The position numbers and the translations under genes were made by a program. Below, piece by piece: positions 1 through 7,436 of a stretch of DNA of 37,183 bases. The notes below the pieces were generated by a model. That model saw nothing but the letters and a program-made list of their open reading frames with translations. It made no database searches and had not been told where the DNA came from. This DNA is from Actinacidiphila rubida (GTDB lineage Bacteria; Actinomycetota; Actinomycetes; Streptomycetales; Streptomycetaceae): contig NZ_FODD01000062.1 in NCBI RefSeq assembly GCF_900110255.1, positions 1-37,183 on the forward strand. Reading direction: 5' to 3'. Every line of letters starts with the position of its first letter. Within the stretch, counting starts at the first letter, position 1.

Positions 1-2
1 TG

Positions 3-542
3 AGAGCTGATGCGGCGCGGAATCTGGAAGCTGTTCTGACGACGGGTGCGCGGATGCTGGCGGTGGATGCGGGGGCGAGTATGGGGAGCATCGCGGCGGC
101 GGCGGGGGTGGATCGTCGGACGGTGTATCGGCGGTTCGCGTCGCGGGAGGAGTTGCTGGCGGCGGTGTATGAGGCGCGGTTGTCGGCGATCGAGGGGGCG
201 ATCGCTGATGCGCGGTTGGGGGAGGCGCCGGTGGCGGTGGCGTTGCACCGTTATGTGGAGAACATCATCGGGGTGAATCGGGTGTGGCCGGTGGATCTGG
301 CGCGGATGCTGGCTGATGAGGGGGTGCGGGAGCGTCGGGACGCGTGTGTGCGGGAGGTGGAGGTGTTCCTGCGGCGGGCGGTGGACGAGGGGGTGCTGCG
401 GGGGGACCGGCCGGAGGGATGGGCCGCCGCCCTCCTGCCCCAGCTCATGCACCTGGTGGCCCGGCAGCAGCCCGAACTGAGCCCGGCGCAGGCGGCGGAC
501 GTCGTCGTCGACACGTTCCTGCACGGCCTCGGCACGTCGTGA
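3..542 (+). CDS. TetR-family transcriptional regulator (5' end cut off by window)
   Basis: The frame is open back to the first base, and the residues before the first ATG (54) already read like a TetR N-terminus (RADAARNLEAVLTTGARML), so the true start lies outside the window. The helix-turn-helix is visible as SMGSIAAAAGVDRRTVYRRF, followed by the usual variable all-helical ligand and dimer domain. The first 400 bases use unusually G-rich codons (ggg, gtg, gcg runs) compared with the C-rich codons after about 420, giving the gene a patchwork look. Target and ligand cannot be inferred. It may control whatever lies upstream, outside the window. The family call is firm; the role is unknown. Confidence 0.85.
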   Translation, partial: RADAARNLEAVLTTGARMLAVDAGASMGSIAAAAGVDRRTVYRRFASREELLAAVYEARLSAIEGAIADARLGEAPVAVALHRYVENIIGVNRVWPVDLARMLADEGVRERRDACVREVEVFLRRAVDEGVLRGDRPEGWAAALLPQLMHLVARQQPELSPAQAADVVVDTFLHGLGTS

Positions 543-642
543 GCGTCCGGCGGCGGCTGACTTAGGTCACCTCCCCTCCGCCGGGCGTGCCGGCTCGGGC
601 ACACCTCCGCCGTCATGTGACCGATGCGTGGCGTCCGTGACT

Positions 643-671
643 GGCGAAGAGTCTGGGGTGCAGACTTCGCC
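643..671 (+). promoter_or_regulatory. Hairpin in the leader of the first SsgA-like gene
   Basis: GGCGAAGAGTCT (643-654) can pair with AGACTTCGCC (662-671), with a two-base bulge and a seven-base loop. It ends four bases before the GGAGGGG ribosome binding site (675-681). A fold here could restrict translation, but no function is shown. Confidence 0.35.
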
Positions 672-690
672 CACGGAGGGGACTCCCGTC

Positions 691-1149
691 ATGTATCACG
701 ACCGGTCACGGTTGCCCGCGCGTTCGGTGCCGGAGCAGGTGCCGTCCCTGATGCTCGATCTCGACCAGCTGCTCGACGAGTTCACCCGCGTGCCCCTGCA
801 GGCGGAGTTCCGGTTCGACCCGGAGATGCCCGCGGTGGTCACCGTCGAGTTCCTGTCCGAACGCGGACCGAGCCTGATCTGGCGCATCGGCCGCGAGCTG
901 CTCTACGGCGGGCTCACCACGATGAGCGGCTTCGCCGACGTGCGCATGTGGCCCTCGCTGCACAGCGAGCGTCCCACCTCGTGGCTGCTGCTCGAGTCCC
1001 AGGACGTCGAGGCGCTCTTCGAGCTGCGCACCGCGCCGCTCAAGGGGTGGCTCGACACCACCTACCGGGTCACCTCGGCCGACGCCGAGATGGACGGCCT
1101 GAACTGGGACGACATTCTCGGCACGCTCCTCGGCAGCCAGGAGGTCTGA
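691..1149 (+). CDS. SsgA-like protein (SALP), sporulation/cell-division regulator
   Basis: 152 aa. SALPs are actinomycete proteins that guide septum placement and peptidoglycan remodelling in sporulating hyphae. Family features seen: AEFRFDPEMPAVVTVEFL, then WRIGRELLYGG, then a GFADVRMWPS block, then LLLESQDVEALFEL and a C-terminal acidic helix. ATG 691 is chosen because GGAGGGG lies nine bases upstream; the open frame extends to 628 but without family similarity. The paralogue member (SsgA to SsgG) cannot be assigned by eye. A second SALP lies at 19,802, which shares the FRFDP, WRIGR and DVxMWPS blocks. The gene is apparently monocistronic, followed by a dyad operator and the BI-1 gene. Confidence 0.85.
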   Translation: MYHDRSRLPARSVPEQVPSLMLDLDQLLDEFTRVPLQAEFRFDPEMPAVVTVEFLSERGPSLIWRIGRELLYGGLTTMSGFADVRMWPSLHSERPTSWLLLESQDVEALFELRTAPLKGWLDTTYRVTSADAEMDGLNWDDILGTLLGSQEV

Positions 1150-1167
1150 CGGCTTGCCTCCGCTCGC

Positions 1168-1188
1168 GTCACCTGTCAGAGTGGTGAC
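1168..1188. promoter_or_regulatory. Dyad operator, site 1 of 6 (upstream of BI-1 gene)
   Basis: Perfect arms GTCACC and GGTGAC separated by nine bases (TGTCAGAGT). It lies 113 bases before the BI-1 start and after the SsgA-like stop. The same 21-bp architecture recurs at 5465, 7070, 10827, 15619 and 15661. The binding protein is unknown; the CGNR regulator at 10,848 is the local candidate. Confidence 0.7.
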
Positions 1189-1301
1189 GAACAAGGGTGG
1201 TGTCGCCGGCCCGTGACGCGCACGGTCACACGTGTGCCGCCCCGGCGCCCGGCGACCACGCTTGTCGCAGGCCGCTTCGTGCGGCGGACGAGGAGGAACA
1301 C

Positions 1302-2195
1302 GTGAAGACCGGCAACCCGATACTCTCCCGCTGGAACGCGGACCGTCAGGCCGGTGCCAGGGGTGCCGCCGGTCCCGCGGGCATCGACGACCGCCGGCCC
1401 GTGGCGGCCGCGGCCGCCGGGCCGTTCGGCGGCGGGCAGGCGCCCGCGGCGCACGGTGGTGTCCCGGGCCTCACGGCCCTCGCGGAGGCCCCCGAGGCGC
1501 CGCCCGCGGCCCACCCGATGACGCTGGACGACGTCGTCGTCCGCACCGCCACGACACTCGGCACCGTCGCCCTGACGGCGGTGCTGTCCTGGCTGCTGCT
1601 GCCCGTGGACGAGGCGAACATCGGCCGGTCGTACGGCCTCGCGGTCGCGGCCGCCGTCGTCGCCTTCGTCCTGTCCCTGGTCCAGGCGTTCCGGCGGACG
1701 CCGTCACCCACGCTGATCCTCGGCTACGCGGCGTTCGAGGGCGTCTTCCTCGGCGTCATCTCCAGCGCGACCTCGACGTACATCGCGTCGGGCGTGGTCG
1801 TGCAGGCCGTGCTGGGCACGTTCGCGGTGGCCGCCGGCGTCCTCGTCGCCTACCGGATGCGCTGGATCCGCGTCACCCAGAGGTTCGCCGGCTTCGTCGC
1901 CGCCGCCGCGACGGGCTTCGTGCTGCTGCTCGCCGCGGACCTGGTCTTCTCCGCCTTCGGCGCCGGCCACGGCCTGGGCTTCCACAGCGGCGGCCTCGGC
2001 ATCCTCTTCGGGATCGCCGGCATCGTGCTCGGCGCGTGCTTCCTCGCCCTCGACTTCCGCCAGGTCGAGGACGCGGTCGCCGGCGGGGCGCCCCAGCAGG
2101 ACGCCTGGCTCGCCGCGTTCGGCCTCACCGCCACGCTGGTGTGGATCTACCTCGAGGCCCTGCGCGTCCTGACCCTGTTCACCAGCAACGACTGA
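1302..2195 (+). CDS. Bax inhibitor-1/YccA family membrane protein
   Basis: 297 aa. The N-terminus (VKTGNPILSRWNADR) and a roughly 65-residue Ala/Gly/Pro-rich cytosolic stretch precede about seven membrane segments: TTLGTVALTAVLSWLLL, YGLAVAAAVVAFVLSLV, the ILGYAAFEGVFLG segment typical of the family, VVVQAVLGTFAVAAGVL, FVAAAATGFVLLLAADL, ILFGIAGIVLGACFLAL and the last WLAAFGLTATLVWIYLEALRVL. GTG 1302 is chosen because GAGGAGGA lies just upstream, although the frame is open to 1197. Family members are linked to stress tolerance and ion leak; the bacterial role is poorly defined. The upstream dyad suggests stress-type control. A strong hairpin follows 20 bases after the stop. Confidence 0.88.
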   Translation: MKTGNPILSRWNADRQAGARGAAGPAGIDDRRPVAAAAAGPFGGGQAPAAHGGVPGLTALAEAPEAPPAAHPMTLDDVVVRTATTLGTVALTAVLSWLLLPVDEANIGRSYGLAVAAAVVAFVLSLVQAFRRTPSPTLILGYAAFEGVFLGVISSATSTYIASGVVVQAVLGTFAVAAGVLVAYRMRWIRVTQRFAGFVAAAATGFVLLLAADLVFSAFGAGHGLGFHSGGLGILFGIAGIVLGACFLALDFRQVEDAVAGGAPQQDAWLAAFGLTATLVWIYLEALRVLTLFTSND

Positions 2196-2215
2196 CACCG
2201 TCCGGACCCGTACCC

Positions 2216-2242
2216 GGGGGCATGCGCCACGCGCATGCCCCC
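2216..2242 (+). terminator. Strong hairpin after BI-1 gene
   Basis: A 12-bp perfect stem (GGGGGCATGCGC / GCGCATGCCCCC) with a three-base loop, starting 20 bases after the BI-1 stop codon. There is no T-run, as is usual for Streptomyces terminators. Confidence 0.75.
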
Positions 2243-2299
2243 ACTCGCGCGTCCGGCTCCTGCACCGTGGGCGGGGTGATCCCGCGCCACCCGACCCAG

Positions 2300-2328
2300 G
2301 TAACCCCCGCACTGTGTGCGGGGGTTAC
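2300..2328. terminator. Second hairpin downstream of BI-1
   Basis: A 12-bp perfect stem (GTAACCCCCGCA / TGCGGGGGTTAC) with loop CTGTG. It may be a back-up terminator or mark the 3' end of an unannotated transcript; 2330-2600 contains no gene I can support. Confidence 0.6.
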
Positions 2329-2607
2329 GTGTCTCCCGCAGTGTGGGTTCCTGGTGTCGGCGCTGACGCCGGTGTTGCCGGCCCGGCAGGCGGGCCCGCG
2401 GCCGGGTGCGGGGCACGACGGGCGGGACGGTGGCGCGGAGGGCCGGACGCGGGCCGGCGGGTACGCCGTGTGCCGGGCTCTCCGGCCGTGTCGAGGTGGG
2501 CTGTTGACGGACGTCGGGCCGACTCGGCAGGCGCTGGAGCGGAGTTGACGGGCTCGGGTGGCCATCGACGTGCGCGGGTGAGCCGGGGCGGCCCTCCGCC
2601 CGCGCGC

Positions 2608-2715
2608 CGACGTACCCGGCCGGAGGTCGACGTGTGCCGACGTACTCGGGCCGGACGGCGACGTGCGGCGACGTACCCGCGCCGGACGGCGACGTGCGCC
2701 GACGCGCGCGGGCCC
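2608..2715. repeat. Imperfect ~31-bp tandem repeat
   Basis: Units start at 2608, 2638 and 2669, each beginning CGACGTAC(C/T)C and ending with a GACGTG block; a decayed fourth begins at 2700. Period is 30 to 31 bp, not a multiple of three, so it is not maintained by a reading frame. It sits in the 820-base gap between the BI-1 and DUF308 genes. Confidence 0.65.
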
Positions 2716-2770
2716 GGGCCGCCGGGTGCGGGCGCCAGAGCCGCCGGTGCGGCACGGCACGTGGGTCCGG

Positions 2771-2940
2771 CCGCGCGGGCGGCAGCACAGGTGCACGCGC
2801 ACGGACACGGAAGCGCCCGGCCCGCGCGGGCGGCAGCACAGGTGCACGCGCACGGACACGGAAACACCCGGCCCGCGCGGGCGGCAGCACAGGTGCACGC
2901 GCACGGACACGGAAGCGCCCGGCCCGCGCGGGCGGCGGGA
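2771..2940. repeat. 51-bp tandem repeat, three units plus partial
   Basis: Units start at 2771, 2822, 2873 and (partial) 2924. Each contains a palindrome GCCCGCGCGGGC, then GGCAGCACAGGTGCACGC and CGCACGGACACGG. The only differences I see between full units are AAGCGCCC versus AAACACCC. The period is divisible by three and the plus strand would encode a QVHAHGHG repeat, but no start, ribosome binding site or convincing protein accompanies it, so I treat it as non-coding repeat DNA. Confidence 0.8.
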
Positions 2941-2956
2941 CGCGCGGACACGGAAA

Positions 2957-2993
2957 CGTCCCGGTCCGTGCCCTGAGGGCACGGACCGGGACG
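2957..2993 (-). terminator. 17-bp perfect hairpin after DUF308 gene
   Basis: Stem 2957-2973 pairs exactly with 2977-2993 around a three-base loop (TGA). It lies 24 bases beyond the stop of the minus-strand DUF308 gene and directly after the 51-bp repeats. Symmetry lets it act on both strands. Confidence 0.8.
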
Positions 2994-3017
2994 CTGGGAC
3001 CCCGGGGAGGCGGGGGA

Positions 3018-3626
3018 TCAGGCGGTGCGGGTGCGCAGTTGGCGGTTCTTCCAGGTCAGCAGGACGGCCTGGAGGACGAACCACACGCCGCCGCCCGTCG
3101 CGTAGACGGACAGCACGTCGAGCGACGGGTTGTCGCCCGCGGCCTGGATGTTGTAGGTGATGCCGACCAGGAAGGACAGGCCGCCCGAGATCAGGGTCGG
3201 CCACTGCTTGCCCAGTTCCGGGCCGCGCCGCCGGATCCCGACGACCACCTGGGCGGCGCCGGAGACGACGGCCCAGGCGCCGAACACGTGGAGCACCGAC
3301 GCCACACCGCCGGCGCCCGCGATGCCGATCGCGATCGCGGCCAGCGTGCTGAGCACGCCGTTGAACGCGGTGACCCGGCGCTCGGAGCCGTTCGGCGTCG
3401 CCCGGTAGTCGAGCAGTGAGGACACCGCGTCGATCAGCGGGTAGACGACCAGCAGCGTGACCGCGACCGCGTCGACGTGCTCGTGGGCCCCCGCGAACGC
3501 CGCGGCCCACGCGATGGCCAGGACGCCGCGGCCCAGGTACAGCCTCAGCAGGGAGGAGCGTTCACCGGTCGCCGACGGGCTGGAGGAGGCCGCCGGGGTC
3601 GACGGCGTGGCTGTCTGCGTGCTCAT
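3018..3626 (-). CDS. DUF308 (HdeD-like) integral membrane protein
   Basis: 202 aa. A short Ser/Thr/Pro-rich N-terminus is followed by about six hydrophobic helices in the paired arrangement of DUF308/HdeD proteins: the GRGVLAIAWAAAFAGAH segment, VDAVAVTLLVVYPLIDAVSS, FNGVLSTLAAIAIGIAG, VLHVFGAWAVVSGAAQVVVG, LISGGLSFLVGITYN and VWFVLQAVLLTW. HdeD of enterobacteria is tied to acid resistance; the actinobacterial role is unknown. The gene starts 42 bases after the tannase stop and very probably shares its transcript, hence dyad site 2. Start ATG 3626 has an AAAGG upstream. Confidence 0.8.
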   Translation of the reverse strand: MSTQTATPSTPAASSSPSATGERSSLLRLYLGRGVLAIAWAAAFAGAHEHVDAVAVTLLVVYPLIDAVSSLLDYRATPNGSERRVTAFNGVLSTLAAIAIGIAGAGGVASVLHVFGAWAVVSGAAQVVVGIRRRGPELGKQWPTLISGGLSFLVGITYNIQAAGDNPSLDVLSVYATGGGVWFVLQAVLLTWKNRQLRTRTA

Positions 3627-3668
3627 GATGGTTCGGCCTTTCAGGTCAGGGAGTCGCCGCCGGCCCGG

Positions 3669-5291
3669 TCAGTGCCGGGACGGTGCGACGCACCGGAAGC
3701 TGGAGGCCGCGGACGGGTCGCCGTAGCCCTTGTAGCGGGACACCTCGGGGTAGCTGCACAGGTCGCGGTCGACGCTCTGGCCCGCGTCGTTGACGAGGGT
3801 GGCCGGCAGGGTCTTGGGGGCCTTGCCGTGCTCGACCCAGGCGGTCAGCGCGCCGAGCCCGTCGGCCGAGCCGTCCTGGCCGTTGAGGCCGCAGTGGCTG
3901 GTGCCGGGGGCCAGGAAGAGGCGGTAGAAGTCGTCGACCTTCTTGGAGCCGCCCATCTCCTGGTCGACCTGCTTGCGGTAGTCGACGGTGCCCTGCGCCG
4001 GGATGTACTGGTCGGCCTCACCGTGCCAGGTCAGCAGCTTGCCGCCGGACTTGGCGAACGCCGACAGGTCGGGGTCGTCAGTGCCGATGATCTTGTCGTA
4101 CTCGGCCTCGGACTGCTTGAACAGCTGGGTGAACTGGCTGTAGGTGATGGTCGAGACGTCGAAGCCGGGGTTCTTCTCCAGCCACGTGGCGACCCACGCC
4201 TGCGGCACCTGGAACGGGAAGCCGCCGGTGACGTTGCCGTGGCCGTCGGTCGTGGTGCCGGCCAGGCCGGTCAGGTCGGCGCCGATCGGCACGCCGGCCC
4301 ACAGCTTCTGGCCGGAGGTGGTGCGCGGGCCGTCCCAGATCTTGCGGACCACGGCCGCGTCGGCCGCCGTGATGGTCTGCAGCTTGCCCTCGCACTCCAC
4401 CGTGGTGCCGATCAGCCGGCGCGGGTCGAAGTCACACCGCTGCGGGTCGTTGATCAGGCCGTCCTTGACGCCGTCGAGGGTGTCGCACGCCTTGACGGCG
4501 GCGTCGGTGAACGTCTTGAACTCGCAGGAGGTCGGGAAGTCCTTCTCGTTGTTCATGACCACCTGCGGCCACAGGGTCGCGACCTCGAACTCGTCCCAGT
4601 TGACGGCCGGCGCGTCGGCCAGGATGCCGTCGTAGTCGCCGGGGTAGCGCTGGGCCTCCATGTAGCCCTGGCGGCCGCCGGTGGAGCAGCCGGTGAAGTA
4701 CGCGTAGGAGGCGTTCCGGCCGTAGACCCCGTCGACGACCTCCTTGCCGATGACGGACGCCTCGTGCTGGGAGCGCGACGCGAAGTTCTGCAGCAGGGTG
4801 GTGTTGACCTGCCCGTCCGCCTTCAGGGCCCAGCTGGTGTCGAGGGCGTCGCCCACACCGGCGTCGGTGGTGGTCGCCGCGTAGCCGCTCTTCACCGCGT
4901 TGGCCAGGCCGACGCCGTTGTCGCCGGCCAGGAACGCGCTGCCGCCGAGGGCCTGCAGGCGGCCGTTCCAGCCGGTGACGGGCAGCCAGGTCCGCACCTT
5001 GGCGTGGTCGCCCTCGCCCGGGTGCGTCAGCGTGACCGTCACCTCGCAGTAGGCCGGGACGTCGTAGGCGGTGCCGCCCAGGATCCCGGTCCCCTGCACG
5101 GTGCCGCCGGCCTGGCGGACGGCCGTGACGGACTCGACGGAGGTGCCGGCCGGGGCCTTCACCGTGAGCGCGGAACAGGCGAACGGCGCGGGCGTGTTGG
5201 GGACCGGAGCCGCGGCCGACGCGGTGGGCAGGTACACCGCCGCGGCCAGCGGCACGCCGGCCGCGAGGACGGTCAGAAGCCGTTTCATCAT
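3669..5291 (-). CDS. Secreted tannase/feruloyl esterase family hydrolase
   Basis: 540 aa. A cleavable signal peptide (MKRLLTVLAAGVPLAAAVY, then LPTASAAAP) implies secretion. The catalytic layout of the tannase/feruloyl esterase family is complete: nucleophile in GCSTGGRQG (Cys202-Ser203), acid in HGEADQYIP (Asp427) and His466-Cys467 in GTSHCG, that is the CS-D-HC arrangement in which the two cysteines bridge the active site. A cysteine-rich, probably calcium-binding lid lies at about 250-330. The substrate is probably an ester of a plant phenolic acid; exact specificity is not readable. ATG 5291 or 5288 both follow a GGATGGA; the frame upstream has no signal peptide. The gene leads a two-gene unit with DUF308, and dyad site 2 lies 173 bases upstream. 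Confidence 0.88.
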   Translation of the reverse strand: MMKRLLTVLAAGVPLAAAVYLPTASAAAPVPNTPAPFACSALTVKAPAGTSVESVTAVRQAGGTVQGTGILGGTAYDVPAYCEVTVTLTHPGEGDHAKVRTWLPVTGWNGRLQALGGSAFLAGDNGVGLANAVKSGYAATTTDAGVGDALDTSWALKADGQVNTTLLQNFASRSQHEASVIGKEVVDGVYGRNASYAYFTGCSTGGRQGYMEAQRYPGDYDGILADAPAVNWDEFEVATLWPQVVMNNEKDFPTSCEFKTFTDAAVKACDTLDGVKDGLINDPQRCDFDPRRLIGTTVECEGKLQTITAADAAVVRKIWDGPRTTSGQKLWAGVPIGADLTGLAGTTTDGHGNVTGGFPFQVPQAWVATWLEKNPGFDVSTITYSQFTQLFKQSEAEYDKIIGTDDPDLSAFAKSGGKLLTWHGEADQYIPAQGTVDYRKQVDQEMGGSKKVDDFYRLFLAPGTSHCGLNGQDGSADGLGALTAWVEHGKAPKTLPATLVNDAGQSVDRDLCSYPEVSRYKGYGDPSAASSFRCVAPSRH

Positions 5292-5464
5292 GGTTCCATC
5301 CAGGAAGTAGGTGTGCGCCTGACGACGGCAGCACATGTGTCGTCACATGAGGTGGGCAGTGGCAGGGCCGGTGACCGCACCGTGTGTGATCTTCACATGT
5401 GTGCGGACGCGCCCCGGGTGTGCGCCCCGGGACGTGCCCGGGCGCCGAAGACTGGCCTGACCAT

Positions 5465-5485
5465 ATCACCGGTTAAGCCAGTGAC
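5465..5485. promoter_or_regulatory. Dyad operator, site 2 of 6 (upstream of tannase)
   Basis: Arms ATCACC and AGTGAC, spacer GGTTAAGCC. It is the most degenerate copy: one change in each arm relative to GTCACC/GGTGAC. It lies upstream of the divergent tannase unit. The rest of 5292-5625 holds two CACATGTG palindromes (5332 and 5394) and no gene. Confidence 0.55.
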
Positions 5486-5625
5486 GGAAGTAGGGGTGTG
5501 TCGTGGTGTCGTGTCGGGCCGCCCGGTGGGCCGGGGGTCCTCGGCGTGGTTCCACTCTGGCCGCGCGGGCGGCGGCGGACGACAGTCAGTTGACGGTCCG
5601 CGTCGCGGCCGCGTCAGCGCCGAAA

Positions 5626-5664
5626 GCCCCCGCCGCGGGCCTCTGGGGGAGGTGCGACGGGGGC
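5626..5664 (-). terminator. Hairpin after the cytochrome b gene
   Basis: On the minus strand an 11-bp stem (GCCCCCGTCGC / GCGGCGGGGGC, one G-T pair) closes a 17-base loop and is followed by CTTTC. It begins about 25 bases after the cytochrome b stop. Confidence 0.55.
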
Positions 5665-5689
5665 GGGTTGGGTCATTCGACTGGGCCGG

Positions 5690-6373
5690 CTACTCGCCGT
5701 CCAGCCACCGGGAGTGCATGCGCGCCGCCCACGAGCGGCTGACGTACCCGGTGCGCATGCCCAGCCGTGCCTCGGGGTCCTCCAGGGCCCTGCGCACATG
5801 GCCCACCAGGACGATGACGATCGCCCAGGCCAGCAGGTCGTGGACGAAGATGGCGCTGGTGCGGGACAGGGACGGCAGGACCCCGGTGAACCACATCAGC
5901 AGTCCGGTGGCCGCCATCACCAGCACCGCGCCGGCCAGCCAGCCCGCGTAGAGCTTCTGGCCCGCGTTGAACTTGCCGGCCGGGCGAGCCGCGGGTGACG
6001 TCAGGCGCCGGCGCGCGGCCGCCAGCCACTGCCGGTCGTAGGGCGCGAAGCGGTTCAGCCGGCGCAGGTCCGCGCGGAACTCGGCGGACAGGCAGCCCAG
6101 CAGGAACGGCAGCGGCAGGGTGATGCCCGACCACTCGTGCACCGTCACCATCAGGTGCCGCCGGCCCACCAGCAGCGCGAGCGGCCCGATGTACAGGCAC
6201 GCGGCGGACACCAGGCACGCCAGCATCAGCAGGCCGGTTATGCGGTGGACCATCCGCTCGGCGCGGCTGAACCGGCGCACCCGGTCCGGCCGTTGGGGCC
6301 GTCCGGGCCGTCCGGCCCGGTCAGGCCGCTTCGCCGCGGCGGTCGGCGCCGTCGAGCCAGCCGTCGATGTCAT
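5690..6373 (-). CDS. Cytochrome b domain membrane protein, partner of the molybdopterin oxidoreductase
   Basis: 227 aa. A basic, Pro-rich N-terminus is followed by about four membrane helices with histidines placed to hold two b hemes: MVHRITGLLML, VTVHEWSGITLPLPFLLG, IFVHDLLAWAIVIVLVGHV. This is the cytochrome b561/formate dehydrogenase gamma type fold. The ATG at 6373 overlaps the end of the molybdopterin oxidoreductase gene by 53 bases, so the two are translated together. The inferred job is to pass electrons from the quinone pool to the exported molybdo-enzyme, as MsrQ does for MsrP, although this protein is not obviously an MsrQ orthologue. Confidence 0.85.
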   Translation of the reverse strand: MTSTAGSTAPTAAAKRPDRAGRPGRPQRPDRVRRFSRAERMVHRITGLLMLACLVSAACLYIGPLALLVGRRHLMVTVHEWSGITLPLPFLLGCLSAEFRADLRRLNRFAPYDRQWLAAARRRLTSPAARPAGKFNAGQKLYAGWLAGAVLVMAATGLLMWFTGVLPSLSRTSAIFVHDLLAWAIVIVLVGHVRRALEDPEARLGMRTGYVSRSWAARMHSRWLDGE

Positions 6374-7043
6374 AGCCGCGCTCCTCCCAGTAGCCGGGCA
6401 CGACCGCGTCGGTGACCGAGATGCCGGACAGCCACTTGGCCGACTTGTAGAAGTACATGGGGGCCACGTAGAGGCGGACCGGGCCGCCGTGGGCGTGGCT
6501 GATGGGCCCGTCCTGCATCCGCAGCGCGATCAGCACGTCGGAGCGGCGGGCCTGTTCCAGCGTCAGGCTCTCGCTGTAGGCGCCGTCGAAGCAGGTGAAG
6601 CGGACCGCCGCGCCGGACGAGCGCACGCCCGCCGCGTCGAGCAGGTCCGCCAGCCGCACCCCCTCGAACGGGGTCTGCTTCACCCGCCATCCGTCCGTGC
6701 ACTGCACGTCGTGGACGATCCGGGTCTGCGGCAGCGCGCGGAGCTGGTCGAGGGTGTACGTCGCCGGCCGGTCCACCAGCCCGCCGACGCGCAGCCGGTA
6801 GTTCGTGGCGTCCTTGTGCGGCACCGAGCCGACGACGCTGTAGTAGCGGAAGCCGCCCGGGTTGGGCAGCAGGCCGCTCAGGCCCGTCGGGTCGTTCTGG
6901 GAGGCGGCGCCGAGGACGTCCTCCCAGCGCTGCTGGAGGAAGGGCGCGGTGGCGAAGGCGGCCGCCCCCGCGCCGAGCATGCCCAGCAGCGCCCGCCGTC
7001 CCACCGGAGGGCCCTGGGGCTCTCGTTCCTGATGTCCCGTCAT
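6321..7043 (-). CDS. Tat-exported sulfite oxidase-family molybdopterin oxidoreductase
   Basis: 240 aa. The N-terminus carries a twin-arginine signal (VGRRALLGMLG, Arg16-Arg17, then a hydrophobic AAAFATAPF). The fold is of the sulfite oxidase/YedY (MsrP) type: HDVQCTDGW contains the cysteine (115) expected to bind molybdenum, followed by VRFTCFDGAYSESLTL and the GPVRLYVAPMYFYKSAKWL block typical of this family. It acts outside the membrane; repair of oxidised methionine or another oxo-transfer is plausible, but the substrate is unproven. The start at 7043 is chosen because GGGGAG lies upstream and it keeps the Tat motif near the N-terminus; GTG 7061 is possible. Dyad site 3 lies 26 bases upstream. 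Confidence 0.87.
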   Translation of the reverse strand: MTGHQEREPQGPPVGRRALLGMLGAGAAAFATAPFLQQRWEDVLGAASQNDPTGLSGLLPNPGGFRYYSVVGSVPHKDATNYRLRVGGLVDRPATYTLDQLRALPQTRIVHDVQCTDGWRVKQTPFEGVRLADLLDAAGVRSSGAAVRFTCFDGAYSESLTLEQARRSDVLIALRMQDGPISHAHGGPVRLYVAPMYFYKSAKWLSGISVTDAVVPGYWEERGYDIDGWLDGADRRGEAA

Positions 7044-7069
7044 GGTCACCGCGCTCCCCACCGGCGTTC

Positions 7070-7090
7070 GTCACCTGTTCAAGTGGTGAC
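7070..7090. promoter_or_regulatory. Dyad operator, site 3 of 6 (upstream of molybdo-oxidoreductase)
   Basis: Perfect arms GTCACC and GGTGAC around TGTTCAAGT. It lies 26 bases from the oxidoreductase ATG, a position suited to blocking or overlapping the promoter or the 5' end of the transcript. Confidence 0.75.
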
Positions 7091-7198
7091 GAGCCTTTCA
7101 TGGTGTCGCTCGGACTGTCAACGCGGGGTGTTGTGCGCTGGGGCACACGTGTGAACCCCGGGCCGCGCGCCGTCCCGGGGTCGTGTGCGGCGAGCTGT

Positions 7199-7436
7199 TA
7201 GGCTGTCGATGACGCAGACCCTGTATCGAGGAGTGGCAGACGTGGCGGGTGACGACGACATCTCCGGGTGAGACCCGGATCTGACCGCCACCGGACGCGC
7301 TGAGCAGCGCCGACGTGGCCGTCTTGTCGTGCCGGTTTTCCCGGTGTCCCCGACCCACCCGGTTCGTCCGGGTGCGCCGTCGTTCCGTCTGCCCAGGGCA
7401 GCCGCTGCCCTCCGCATCCCGCCTGAGGTCTCTTTC
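7199..7436 (+). promoter_or_regulatory. Candidate ribosome-mediated attenuator leader of the ABC-F gene
   Basis: A -10-like TAGGCT (7199-7204) is followed by a long leader with an upstream ORF (7242-7271) and a series of hairpins. The first (7263-7269 with 7273-7279, loop GAG) contains the upstream ORF stop codon. The second is 7356-7362 with 7368-7374 (loop TTCGT). The third is 7395-7401 with 7405-7411. CTGCC (7389-7393) can instead pair with GGCAG (7397-7401), which would dissolve the third stem. Antibiotic-responsive leaders of this kind control some Streptomyces ABC-F genes (for example lmrC). A further 8-bp stem (7155-7162 with 7174-7181) lies upstream of the -10. Confidence 0.55.
7242..7271 (+). 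CDS. Nine-codon leader peptide (MAGDDDISG)
   Basis: GTG at 7242 follows GAGGAG (7228-7233) by eight bases, which is among the best ribosome binding sites in the window. The peptide MAGDDDISG ends at a TGA lying inside a GC hairpin. Three successive Asp codons before Ile-Ser-Gly could be a drug-dependent stall sequence. Too short for coding statistics; support comes from the ribosome binding site and from the position ahead of an ABC-F gene. Confidence 0.5.
   Translation: MAGDDDISG

Noticed and set aside
541..584. Terminator after the TetR gene (CCGGCGG/CCGCCGG)
   Set aside because: Seven-bp stem with a 24-base loop; too weak to list as a feature.
548..590. Seventh dyad operator at GTCACC near 567
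   Set aside because: The second arm (GGTGAC) is missing at the required distance.
2314..2976. Plus-strand frame with HAHGHG repeats across the 51-bp array
   Set aside because: It crosses a terminator-like hairpin at both ends, lacks a ribosome binding site and is otherwise Arg/Gly/Pro/Ala filler.
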